Origin: Hirundichthys speculiger
Lineage: Eukaryota; Chordata; Actinopteri; Beloniformes; Exocoetidae
Length of the DNA stretch: 64,000 bases
NCBI GenBank assembly: GCA_018398805.1
Contig: JAGFBZ010000292.1
Location: forward strand, 1,178,001 to 1,242,000
Reading direction: 5' to 3'
Below are positions 24,775-36,149 of this stretch, one piece after another. The notes beneath the pieces were generated by a model. That model did no database searches, was not told where the DNA came from, and worked only from the letters and a program-made list of their open reading frames with translations. Each line of letters starts with the position of its first letter. Position 1 is the stretch's first letter. The translations under genes and the position numbers were made by a program.

Positions 24775-25549
24775 TCTCCTATGCAAGACAAACACATATA
24801 CAAAAGTGCTTAAGATCCGGCCAGGCTTTTTAAGAGCTGGTACATTCATTTACACACATATTATACTGGGCTTTAATTTGTTGTATATAGTGACACAGAT
24901 TGCAGTTATCCACAGACATGACAGGCATTTTAATAGAAACCTGTCTGAACACAAAACAGAGCTTACAACAAACAGCTACATGATGGGTGGCTGTATGCTT
25001 GTCTATCTCAATATTTAACCCTCCTCCACATTAATTTGGTGTTCAGGAAGAATGTGACTGGGATTTTTATACTCTTAATGGAAGCCTATTTTATCCACAT
25101 TTACCACACTCATCTACAGGGGATTATAAAAGGGGGCAGAGTATTGGGGAAGAGGAGAAGAGGGGAGGGGGTAACGAAGATTGGAGGGAAAGGAAAAATG
25201 GAAAAAGTGGAAGAATTGGAGGAAGAAAAGAAGTAAGAAAAGCACTACATGGTAGGACAGTAAAATATCTCATAAGCACTGGCCGAGTAAGTTTGATAAA
25301 GGAATTAACCCATAATCATAATGTTTGTGTTGTTTTTGGCCTGTCTTTTCTAATCGTGCATGTATCACAAATCACATCTGTAACTTTTAATTTCAGTCCA
25401 ATTTTATTTACGTACGTTTCTCAGAACAAGCTTATTTAACCAAATATTTCAGTCTGGTAAAATGATTTTAGCCAACAGTAGCATAAATATATATATAATG
25501 TGTGTGTGTGTATAAAATACCTGAAGGTCCTGATTTGTCTTCATCAGCA
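24775..25549. other. No gene recognised; purine-rich tract
   Basis: A G/A-rich tract of about 100 bases lies at 25132-25235. The remainder shows no recognisable feature. Confidence 0.4.
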
Positions 25550-25551
25550 TA

Positions 25552-27815
25552 CAGTGATCCCTTATTTTTCGCGGAATATGGACCGGCGTCCCCCCCGCGA
25601 AAATCAAACTCTGCGAACAGGAGCCAGAGCCCCCCGAGACAAAATAATGTGTTTAAAATATGTTTAAAAACTGCAAAAAAAGTAGCGAGGCAATGCAGCG
25701 AAACAAGACAAAGGCTCAACTGTGGTCTTTCTGTTACCTTCACAGCCTCTGGTCTCTGAACCGTAGTAAAGAAACTGCTGGTATTGTGCTATTTTTGGCT
25801 CATAATTAGTGGCTAACACGCTAACAACAACAAAACAAAAAGTCTGGTTTTCTCTCCATGGAACGGGCACTTTATTCTGGCACTGCAGGAACTTGTAACA
25901 TCACACAGGTTGTATTGTTGGGCTGCTGTCGGTTAACAGAGAATGTAAATCTATACACGCTGGGCTGCTGTTGATGCTCACCATAGGCGGATCTAGGGGG
26001 GCGGCTACTTGGGCTCAAGCCCCGAATGTTTTCCAAAAAGCCCCGGATCTGAAAATATGAGTATTGTCTATGAGCGTCTATGAGTGAGTGTAACGTGTAG
26101 TACTGGAGTTCACCAGAGAGGGAGCATGAGCGGGAAAGCAGCCTACGTCGCCTGCCTGCGCGGTGTTCTTCTTCTACTACAGTTATACTACGGTTTACAG
26201 TTTGCGGTTACTACCAGATACAGACTGAATGTAGCGCCTCCGTGCTAAAATGGACATCAGAAGGTTTTTCAAAACTGCTGCTAAAGAGACTGATGTTTCA
26301 GGTTTGTGAATCTTTGACTGATATGGTTTACTAGCTGGCTATCAGTTATGTCCATGTTTAACAGCAACTGCACTGAAAATGAAAGATAGCAAGGTCAATG
26401 TTGCGTTACATGATAATAAAAAAGCCAGGATTATTATGAAAAATAAGATTGAATAACAGGCTGCTGGTCTTTGATATTTGCTGAGTAATCAAGTGACAAA
26501 TTGCCATGTATTTACTCAAGTTAAAGTTGGCTACTAATATAAAAATACAAATCAAACCCTTCATGAAGTAAATTGATTAGTATTACCAGCAAACTGTAGG
26601 CTACTGAAAGTATCAAAAGTTGAAGTATCCATTGTGTAGTAAAAAATCCCTGTCAGTGATTTATATTATGTATGATGTTTTGGATTAATATTACTGCTGC
26701 AGATGTTTAAACTTGTGCTCATGTTAACTCTTTTGTATATTTTGGATGGTTCAATCTACAGTAAACAATGCATTTTCAGCTAATGCAAGGGAGTTTAAAG
26801 TAGCCTATTTCATTTATTTGAAGAAGTAGGAGAATTTTCTAATCTCATAAAGAAGCAATCATTCAGTGTATAACAATTAAAATCAGCACATGTAAATATT
26901 TTCACATGAAGGATATGAAAAATCGTAAACTGAAAAGTAACTAAACTGTCAAATAAATTGTATTGTAATAAATAAATAAATAAGAGGAGAGAGATGACGA
27001 GGGGAAGAAATGAGTGAAGAATAGAAGTTGTGAGAATAAAAAGAATATAAATGTGTTACAAGTCAGGAGTGGAGGATTATAGAGAAGAGGACACATCTGG
27101 AATGTTTTATTTAAAGAGTGAGGAAGACAAGAAAGAAAGGAGTGAAAGAGTGAGGAAAAAAGGAAGAAGAAAATGAAGAAAAGTTGTGGAGAAAGCAGAT
27201 GAAAAAGATTGAGAAGATTGAAAGGGTTGAGAATAAAGAACTGAAGAACAGAGCAGTAAAGGATAGCGGAGGTGGCAGCCAGGATCACAGGTAGCTGCAC
27301 TAAGAAAATAAGATGTATGTTATTGTTTTTTTTTTTTTTTTGCTTTTTCCATCTTTAGTTTATGTTCAGTCTTAATACCTGTTTTGTTTTATATTTTCTT
27401 CTTTCAGTGGATGTGAGGCATATATTCACCACAACAAGGCTGCTGACGGTAAGACATTTGCACTGTTAAAGAGTCTGAAGTTTAGTTTCAGTGCGCATGG
27501 TAGCAAAAAATCCTTTGGGCTAAGCCCCGGATCACCTAGAATTCTAGATCCGCCTCTGATGCTCACTACACTTTTCATCTAACCCCGTTTTCATTCTGCC
27601 GTTCCACGACACACACACTCCATTACCCATAAGGCCACATCATTACCCATAAGGCCACCTTCTTAAAGGGGCCAGGCTTGCTCACAGCATTTCTTCACTG
27701 TGAGAGAACGTGCACAACATCTTGTGATATTTTCCGCGTTTTTTTCTTGATTTTTTATTATATTATATATTTCTGAAAAATCTGCGAATAACTAAAACCA
27801 CGGAACTTAAAGGGC
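25552..27815. mobile_element. Tigger/pogo-like non-autonomous element, split by a hAT
   Basis: The left end 'cagtgatccctta' (25552) follows a TA dinucleotide and is succeeded by 'cgcgg' and 'cgcgaaaat' motifs, the pattern of Tigger-type MITE ends. The right end near 27780-27815 keeps 'tctgcgaata', 'accacgga' and 'acttaaagg', the eroded complement of the same terminus. The two halves are separated by the hAT element at 25982-27558. Without it the element would be about 0.7 kb. A tandem copy of 'cattacccataaggccac' lies at 27622-27660. No transposase is left. Confidence 0.65.
25982..27558 (+). mobile_element. hAT element with perfect 8-bp target duplication
   Basis: The 15-base end 'cataggcggatctag' (25982) and the reversed right end 'cagaggcggatctag' (to 27558) differ at one base. 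The flanks are the identical octamer 'atgctcac' at 25974-25981 and 27559-27566, the length that hAT transposases duplicate. Near the left end an ATG at about 26250 opens MDIRRFFKTAAKETDVSG and runs into a splice donor. This resembles the start of zinc-finger MYM-type-1-like hAT proteins. Near the right end 'ttcttctttcag' (27400) and 'ggtaagac' (27449) frame a 41-base exon-like segment. The catalytic part is missing and a purine-rich block occupies 26985-27260. It is a 1.58 kb internal-deletion derivative. Confidence 0.93.
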
Positions 27816-27828
27816 AAAAAAAACTATC

Positions 27829-27985
27829 CAGGGTTGCTGGGTAGCTCAGTGGTTCACGCAACCATCCTGCCTACAGAGGCTAGTGTCGGAGGTTCGATTC
27901 CTGGCCTGCAACTCTCTCCACACTTTCCTGTCTCTTTTTACTGTAAATGAAGGCCACTAGTGCTTAAAACTCTTAAGGAAAATCT
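27829..27985 (+). mobile_element. tRNA-derived SINE, copy 2
   Basis: A box 'gtagctcagtgg' (27841-27852) and B box 'ggttcgattcc' (27891-27901) form a pol III promoter. Shared landmarks with the copy at 11257 are 'acagaggct', 'gttcgattcctggc', 'ttcctgtctct' and 'ggccactagtgc'. This copy has no long A tail and is more diverged, so it is older. It lies beside the right end of the Tigger-like element. Confidence 0.88.
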
Positions 27986-27989
27986 ATCT

Positions 27990-29634
27990 AAATGGGAAAA
28001 AAGTCGGTAAAAAAAATCTCATTTAATCAAGTGCACCTGTCTAGCAGCACATGCCTGCTACTTACACTTTTAATTCCTATGGAAACAATGACAATTTACT
28101 TAGTTTTAGGTGAACAAATCATATGGCAGTGGAATATGAGATCTGGTGCTGATTATCTGAAGTTGCATTCACTTAATTTTAACTGCTACGGACACATTTC
28201 ATGCCCTGATATGAAAAACTTTGGAGGATGTTATTACATAATTTCCTCTGTAATGTGTCATTTCAGGCCAGAGAGGTTTGGATGTAAGTGGTTATTATTA
28301 ATAGTTATGATTACTTGTATTTGAATAGAAATATTACTCTAAATCATCAGTGTACCAAATCAACGTGATGGACATTTTATTTGAAACAGTTGCTCTTTTA
28401 ACCAACTTGACTGTTACTTGCTAGTGTCTGCCATTCATCATTCAAAGCACCCCGCTTTCACTTCATGACAAGCAATTTTTGCTACCTCTACTCTGTCAAA
28501 ACATTTTTACCACTCAATTTTTCATTTCACATGCATATTTAAATCACAGGTTTTATCATTTATTATTTCATTTTTACTTCCCTATTTTTGCTGTCTCTGA
28601 TTAAGTCCAATAGAAGTCAATTTTTCATCTGTAGAGCATGTGTCCCACACATCAGAGCCGGGAGAGAAATTCAGTTTAGTGTTTACCTTGTCATTTTGCA
28701 TCTTGATGATAAATTCATGGAATGAGTTTTTGCTGTTATATGAGCAACAAAAAAAAAACACTAAAATGTAGGCATTTTACCTCTGGCTAGGTCTGGCTGG
28801 ACAGAGACAATACAATGTGATGGAATATAGATAAAATCAATGACATTTTAGTTGCTGCCACTGCCATTTAATATTTTATTCCATAAGTCCATGAAATAAA
28901 ATGGTGACAGCGTATTGCCATTTAAACCAGCTGCTGGGGCTGTATTTATTTGATTTCACTCTTCAAAAAAAAAAAACAACAACAACAAAAACATTCATCC
29001 AGAACAGAAAAACAATTCTCTCGGGAAGTACAGAACAGAAACAAAACAATATAGCCAATTATAGTTAGAATGGACCATGACTTTGACCCCTGTCCACTGA
29101 CAGTAAATTCTCTCCCACTAAGAATATGACTCTAAAAATTGTTGATGATACGCTGAGATCTTTATGTGTTCTTCCTCTTCACAATATTGTTTGCTTGCTG
29201 AAAAAGCCTAGTTTCTACCATGAAGATCTTTAACCTGTTATTCACTGCTGTAAACAAAATTTACAACCAGGTATTGTTGGGAGAGAAACAAGTCAAACTA
29301 GAACTGGAAACATGGACACGGAGTGTGTTAATGGATTATAAGAGCAGGGATGAATGAGGTTTCATCTGGGAGCACACTTTGGTCACAGATGATTTATCTT
29401 TCCTAATAGTTGCCTGGACACCAAATGCCTTTCTTCACCTTTCGAGTTTTTAAGTGTTATTACTAGCACCATATGAGTGTGTAGTTGTGTGTCTGCATGG
29501 CAACTCTGACTAATTACATGTGTCACTTTGGAATGCAGTGAACAGATTAATATCCTCCAACTTGGCTCAGTTATCTCTAACCCTAACCCAGTTATCTAAC
29601 CCTAATCAAACATGATTAAAGGGAAAAGGATATT
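27990..29634. other. No gene recognised
   Basis: AT-rich with A runs near 28748 and 28965. The 110-codon plus frame at 27992-28324 has no recognisable domain. Confidence 0.4.
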
Positions 29635-29770
29635 TAGAATTTCTTCTTTTTCTTTTGGCTTTTCCCTTTAGGGATCGTCACAGGGCATTAGCAGTTTCCA
29701 TCCCGCCCTGTCGTCTACACTGCACGTCACAGCAACCAACCGTATATTCTATTCCCTACATTCATCACAC
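29635..29770 (-). mobile_element. RTE-type LINE 3' fragment
   Basis: The stretch 'ttttggcttttccctttagg' followed by 'gatcgtcacag' matches the 3' end of the RTE-like LINE seen at 6130, in the same minus orientation. Only about 130 bases are recognisable. Confidence 0.6.
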
Positions 29771-29784
29771 GATCTCAATTTAAC

Positions 29785-30269
29785 TATATCATTTAGAGCA
29801 AAAAAAAAAAAAAGAAAATCTTGACATTTGCGATGTATTCTGTCATGATTCAGAGGTAGCAGTGGACAAAAGACCTGCATAACATAATAATAATTATTAT
29901 CATATTATGATATGTGCAGAGAAAGACATGGCAGTCACTTGTAATTGCTGCAGCTCATTGACTGATCGGTTTAGTACATCTACCCCCGGCTAATACCTTG
30001 CATTGTTCTTCCATGCCAGTCCAGTCCAGTGACCTTGTTTTTTTCTCTGTCTCAGATCAACTGCCACAGTTTTCATTTACACACCTGCCTGCCTGCCAGC
30101 TCACCTCTCAGTTGCCCTCGTCTGACAGTTCTTCACGATTCCTCCTTGGATATCTGGCTGTACACAAATTCAATGACAGGACTCTAACCATCCCAACTAA
30201 TTCATAATAATCTGACAAACCAAATGCCACCATCACAGCAGTGAACATCAAACACTATTGTGTGTCTAT
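29785..30269. other. No gene recognised
   Basis: A 69-codon open frame at 29998-30207 has no recognisable features. I see nothing else. Confidence 0.4.
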
Positions 30270-30375
30270 TTTAGCACTGGGGTGGACTGAAAACCTATCC
30301 AGTATTTACCCCGCTTCCCACCTGATGTCAGCTGGTCCAGGCTTTAAGGCCCTGTAGCCTTGAACAAGAGGACAT
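30270..30375 (+). mobile_element. LINE 3' tail fragment (Rex3/RTE-type)
   Basis: The segment containing 'ggtggactgaaaacctatcc' and 'gatgtcagctgg' (30330) follows the common fish repeat of the type 'ggactggcgacctgtccag...gtcagctgggatag'. It is a decayed copy of the better preserved fragment at 42745. Confidence 0.5.
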
Positions 30376-30819
30376 AGTTGAAAAGAATAAAAAAAGAGGG
30401 GTAAGACTGTAGGACTGTGCCATTTAGATACAACTCTCCACTCTACATGGCCACCAACTATAAAGCTTACTGATTCAAGTCTTTAAATTCTCTTAGCTTT
30501 GTTAAGTTGTGTTGCAGTCATAGCAAATAGTTTGTTTTTCTTTCTGGATAGTAATCATTTTGTTGTGACAATTATATGTGTAAAGTTGCTAAAAAAAAAA
30601 AGATTAACTCAAATAAAACACTTTCACTTATGTCTGGTAGTTTGTTTTTTGATGAATAAATTACACCAAAAGCAATCAATCTTACTAAGATTTAGTATTC
30701 CTGGAGGCGTACGGTTTCCTCCTGTTGTTATCTTAATGTTGCCTTCTGGTTGTTCAAACCCTTCATTTGCGATCATCTTTCTTCTGCTAGATACTATCTG
30801 CCCACACTTATCTAGTCCA
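30376..30819. other. No gene recognised
   Basis: A 110-codon plus frame at 30499-30831 lacks recognisable features. Confidence 0.4.
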
Positions 30820-31320
30820 TTGACCTCCTGAAGTTGTTGATTCTGATGATTCTGATGAAGTTAATTGGGGAGTCAATGTTACACTCATTCTTGGCATACA
30901 GCTTGATGTCATCCATGTAGAGAAGGTGGCTGATGGTCGGAGTTTGTACCTGTAGCCACTGTTGTTAATGATCTGACTGAAAGGGTTCAGGCATACAGAA
31001 CACCAGGCTGTACAGGGCATCTCCTTGGTATATACAGCATTTGATGCTCACCTTTACCACTGGCTTCAAGTTGACCTCCAGAGTTTTCTTTCACAGCCTC
31101 ATTGAGTTCTGGATAAAGGCAATTAGTGTCCTATTGATTTTATACAGCTTCAAGAGCTCCAGTATCCATGTGTGTGGGATTGAGTCATAAACTTCTGTGC
31201 TTTGCTCATATATTGGTCCATGTTCTTAGCTGCTACGATGCCTGATAGGAGCTTCCATGTGGTGCTGAGACAGGCTATAGGCTGATAGTTGAATGGTTTT
31301 GTTCCAGGGTTTGCCCCTTA
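30820..31320 (-). pseudogene. Non-LTR reverse transcriptase remnant (YMDD type)
   Basis: The minus strand reads ISHLLYMDDIKLYAKNE around 30890-30945, with YMDD as the catalytic box. Before it, in another frame, come FSQIINNSGYRYKL (about 30960-30990) and, further upstream, a 'TWKLLSGIVAAKNMDQ' segment near 31235. The order fits the middle of a LINE polymerase. The style of these motifs recalls R2/R4-group elements with restriction-like endonucleases, but I cannot confirm the clade. Frameshifts break every segment. Confidence 0.72.
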
Positions 31321-32599
31321 GAATAAATAGTTTGTTACCATGAGGGCACCAAACCTAGAAAAGGTTTTCCCCGCCGTTACATTGGTGCCCACTAAAAAAA
31401 AGTTATGAAAAGTTGGTTGCCAAACCACCTGCGAAGCAGCAAAGCAATTAAGGGGTCTGGTGGCATGCCCCCCCCCCAGAAAATTTGGACCATAAAGGAT
31501 GCAAATGGTGCAATCTGGGGATATCTGTGGCCAAGAAGCCCCATATGTTTGGGATTATTTGAGTTTTGAGGTAAAAAGAAATCCATCATAATCTGTCATT
31601 TCAAATTTTCCTTTTTTAATTATAGTAAATGGCACTAAACTTTTATTCATGTAAAACATAATTTCAACTGGAACCGGTTACACGACACACTTATGGATTC
31701 TTGTCCATACCAATTGACAAGGTCTTTAACCTGGTAAATAGGACTACTTTAACAGTTTTCTGCTCCTGCACAGGCATAGCTTAATATTCCACACACTACT
31801 TATTAAATAAACTCACAGGATGCTCATTGGAACTCATACAGACTTAACTCAGGGTGACACAAATTTACACGTTAAAAAGAGTAAGAACGAACAGGGCATC
31901 ACATGCCAGCATTAAATCAAATTCCTAACAGATAAACATCGATAAACATCTCAATAGCCAGTGCTGCAAAGGATGCTGGGAAACAACCCAGAAGGACCAG
32001 CCAGATCACTGCAATATCAACACCACATTTCCCCGCCGTTACATCAGTGGCCACTAAAAACACCAATAGTGGCCATATGCATAAATGAACAAGCGCAGTT
32101 TTACAAAATGAAAATACTCTCAATAAAAGTATGAACAATCTTAAGTTCACCTGCTGCAGCCTGAGCTCAGTGTCATTCACACCTTCCTCCTGTTGTTCAT
32201 GGAGTGAAACAACGTGCCCACTTGTGCATATTCAAATGTGTCAAGTGAGGTTTGTCATTAAATTTGGTAACTTTGCCTTAGACAGATGGTTTCTCGTGGC
32301 TGTTTTAATATTGATCTGAAGGCTGAATCCGCACTCTGCTGCCACACTGGAGACTGGAATAACAGGCGCCAGCTCAGCCAAAGTTTGGAAGTCAGAAAAC
32401 ATTCTTCCCAGGGAAGTGATCAGAAGTTGTCAGGACTCTTCCTGATCCTGCAAGCGCTCCTTTCAATGGAAGGAAATCCAGCTCCATGCTCTCTACAACC
32501 CCTCAAAATGACAAATGGCTTTCAGATTTGTCTGTCAGATCTAAAAAAAAATCCATCAATGACAGAGAATTCTCAGTGTTTTTTTAAGCAACTGTCTGC
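31321..32599. other. Unassigned stretch with a spaced direct repeat
   Basis: A motif of about 30 bases that starts 'ttccccgccgttacat' and includes 'ccactaaaaa' occurs at about 31367 and again at about 32029, in the same orientation 660 bases apart. Between and after them lie open frames up to 174 codons (32286-32810) with no recognisable domain. The repeat may delimit an unrecognised mobile element. Confidence 0.45.
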
Positions 32600-32606
32600 A
32601 TATATA

Positions 32607-34620
32607 TCAATCAATCAATCAATCAAAACTTTATTTATATCACACTTTTTTATACATAAAAGTGCAACACAAAGTGCTTCACAAAATAAAACAAAACATA
32701 AAACAGGAACACAACAAATAATAAAAACCCATCCTCTCACGCCCACACACAAAGCACACACACGCACCCTCAGTAAACAGTTTAGTAAGATGGCAGGGCA
32801 CTCCAGGTGATCCAGGTGAGGACAAACCACCTGTGGGAGGCCGTCCACACCAAGAGGTGCCACAGCCTGGGACCACAGGGGGCGCCGTCCCAGAGACCAC
32901 CTCAACCCTGATAGACCAGGGTGGGACCCCCCAGTCCTCCAGGCTCGAGGGCTCTCCAAGACCACGCCCCCACTGGCAGACCAGACACAACTCCCAGTGT
33001 AGAGGGCCCCCATGACGAAACACTGGAGCTAAAAACTAAAAGATTTAAAGACAGTAAAAAAGGATAAAGACAGACAATAGATACAGTAATGATAAAATGT
33101 ATAAAAAATGTGAAAAATTGGAGCTGTAAAAGCTATGGGTTTTAAAAAATAGAATTGAAAGATTTAATGGTAATAAAATGCACAAAGATTCAAAAATGAA
33201 TTAAATCATTAAAATCATTACAGATTAAGAACAGTAAAAGAAATAAAAAAAATAAAAGAAATCAGGACAAAGGTAAATTAAAAAAGTGAATCAGTAAATA
33301 GATTAAAAATAGAATAAAGTAGAAGAAGCTAAAATAGCAGGAGATTAATCAATTAAAAGCCAGAAGTAGGTGGGTCTTGAGCCGGTTTTTAAAAGCATCA
33401 ACAGTCTCTGCAGCCCTGAGGCTCTGCGCCAGGCTGCTCCACAGTCGGGGGCCATAGTAACTAAAAGCCGCTTCCCAGTGTATTTTTAATCTGTGAATGG
33501 TTAAAAGGCCAGTACCGGAGGACCTCAGGGTCCGTGAGGGTTGATATTGTAAAAGTATGTCAGAAAGATCAGAGGGCCCAAGACCGTTAAGACATTTAAA
33601 AACAAATAGGTGTATCTCGAAATCTATCCTGAAACGGATGAGGAGCCAATGCAGCGACTTTAAAACTGGCGTAATGAGTTCACGGCCCTCTGGTCCTCGT
33701 CAGCACGCCAGCGGCTGAGTTCTGTAACTATTGCAGAGAACAGATGCCCTTTTTCGAAGACCAGAGAGCAGGGCATTACAGTAGTCCAGGCGACTGGAAA
33801 TAAAAGCATGCATCAGCACCTCCGTACTGGCCTGAGACAGAAACGGGTGGACTCTGGCTCTGTTCTCCAGGAGGTAGAAACCTACCTTGTTACGTTTTTA
33901 ATGTGTGGAATAAAACTGAGCTCAGAGTCAAAAATCACACCCTGGTTTCTCACAGATTGTGAAGGTCTAAAATTCCGTAGTTTGGGTAAAAGTTTCTCTC
34001 TCTTGCCGTTCAGGACCGATGACTAAAACCTCTATTTTGTCCTGACTGAGCTTAAGGAAGTTTGCTGCCGTCCATGACTTAATATCTAAAATACAGTTTA
34101 AAAGGGCATCAACTTGCCCCGTGTCATCAGGAGACACGGCGATGTGCAGTTGTGTATCATCAACGTAAGTATGGAAGCTGATGCCGTGCCTCCTGATGAC
34201 ATCACCCAGGGGAAGCACATAGAGATTAAAAAGGGTTGGGCCTAAAATCGACCCCTGGGGAACCCCACACTTAATCTTGTGTGTTTTTTTAATGAACAGG
34301 TATCCAAGACTTTCAAAGAAGCTTCGGTCTGTAAGGTAGGAGGAGAACCAATTTAAAACAGCACCAGAGAGTCCAATCAGGTTCCTCAGTCTTTTTATTA
34401 AAATATGATACTCTACTGTATCAAAAGCGGCGGTTAGGTCCAGCAGAACCAAGACTGTGAGGTTATGATTATCATAACTGAACCTGATGTCATTTAAAAT
34501 CTTTAGAAGAGCTCTCTCTGTACTGTTCTTTGTCCTAAAACCAGACTGATACCCTTCCAATGTATTGTTTGAATTTAAAAAATTATTAATCTGGGTAAAA
34601 ACCTGTTTCTTTCTTTACTT
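32607..34620 (-). pseudogene. L2/Maui-like LINE, 2 kb 5'-truncated copy
   Basis: The 197-codon minus frame (33967-34560) encodes a continuous L2 polymerase core: YQSGFRTKNSTERALLK, VLVLLDLTAAFDTVEYHIL (motif A), KCGVPQGSILGPTLFNLY (motif B) and TYVDDTQLHIAV (motif C, YVDD where the other L2 copy has YADD). Beyond a frame change, ASTEVLMHAFISSRLDYCNALLSGLRK lies near 33750-33830 in shorter pieces, and the C-terminal part is readable at 33350-33560. The 3' end finishes in the (TCAA)n-type tail at 32607-32632, seen as 'atcaatcaatcaatc' on the plus strand. Its endonuclease is missing, and the 5' truncation lies near 34620. Confidence 0.93.
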
Positions 34621-34624
34621 CAAA

Positions 34625-36120
34625 TGTTTTTTGTGGAAGCAAACCGCTCTTTTTCAGACCTTGTTGACATTAACACACCAGTCCCTTGTTAGCTTGTATT
34701 CTCTACTTGATGGTTCCGAAAACTTACAAAATGTTTCTAAATCAAATCTCTATCTGATTTAGGATTTAATCAGAGACAAATTGAATCATGAGTTGCGGTC
34801 TCACAGCAGCTCGATTGGTGCTCTCGTTTTCTTCACTACAGGGCCCCTGTATCCTTTCATATTATTTATCTATTTTGTCTCGGTATCATATAAAGATGCT
34901 TGATCAAATGAGTCCAACTGATTCAAGTCGTGAAAGAAAAGCCTTCTCCATTCAGACATTTATTCTGAATATTAATTTTGTTAATCAGTTCCACAAGCAC
35001 AAGATTGCCCTTACCTTTCCCTTAACTGTATCAGTGACTGCTTTTAGTATTATTATTATTATAACCACAGTAATTATCCAAAACCTTAAAGCTATTGATC
35101 AACATTTACTTGTTGGCATCTATATTAGAAGTATAATTTAGGAATGACTTCTCAAATAACAATCTGAAGGCTGAAGCTTATGGACATCACTACAAAATGT
35201 GTTTCTTCCTTTGGTTGTGATACCTGGATTTTACTGCAGCTGTATTCACTTGTTGGCTATTTGATGATCATTCAGCCTTTAGTTTTATCGTTAAGAAATA
35301 AACTGTTGCTGAGTTGATTTGAGACCAAGTGCATGACTCAAGCTGTGTGGAATTGGTCCACTTCATGTCATTCAAAAGCTCCTGTTCTGTTTTCCCACAA
35401 TGTTTCGGATCATTGTCCATTCTAATCATCATCCAACCAGATCACAACATGCAATATATCGTCATACACCATAGAAAATGAATGCTTGCTGTTAAATTGC
35501 AAACAATAATGTTCCCTTGGCATTAGAAGCCCATATCTTCACAGTACCTCTGTACAATTTGTAGGTAATGTTATGGATCATTTCCTTCCTTTTCTTCTGG
35601 TATTATAATGGTACAGATTAATGGTTTGCAGTTTGTTGCAGATTGGTAAATAGCAACAGTACCTTGCAATCATTTATGGCATTATTTACTTGTCCTTCAG
35701 CCAAATATACATCTTCTGATTTGTTTCATACTTATAACTTACGAACAGTCACTTATCCACCCGCATGGTCTCCTGTTCTAATGTTATTAGCTAATGCACG
35801 GAAAACAAATGTCTAATTTTCATTGAAGATCACGTATGCTTGTGTGTGAAGTCTGTGTGTGTGTGTGTGCTTAATCATTAACATCCCATTTGTTATTCTT
35901 AGCACAATTGTAATTTATTTACAACCATGCATCCTTCTCTGTTCAAACTTTTCTGAAATTTATACAAATTTGAGAATAAAGTAATGACCTCCCAATAACC
36001 ACAGATTTCACAAATTCATGGTCCCCAAGCAAGTACATCTCCATCATTGGCAAGTATGGCAGTTTATCTACAGCTGTGACAACTGTGCAAGCATCTCTGA
36101 ACAAGATAGAGATGGAAAAC
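34625..36120. other. No gene recognised
   Basis: AT-rich. Includes a 117-codon plus frame (34788-35141) without domains and a short GT tract near 35857. Confidence 0.4.
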
Positions 36121-36147
36121 AAGGATGGATGGATGGATGAATGGCTG
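36121..36147. repeat. Short (ATGG)n repeat
   Basis: Tandem 'atgg' units (36125-36143). Such tails often close fish LINE 3' ends, but no LINE body is recognisable upstream. Confidence 0.7.
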
Positions 36148-36149
36148 GG

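Noticed and set aside
32286..33023. Several 60-174 codon frames on both strands
   Set aside because: The right part lies in the 3' untranslated end of the minus-strand L2 LINE, and the left part has no domain.
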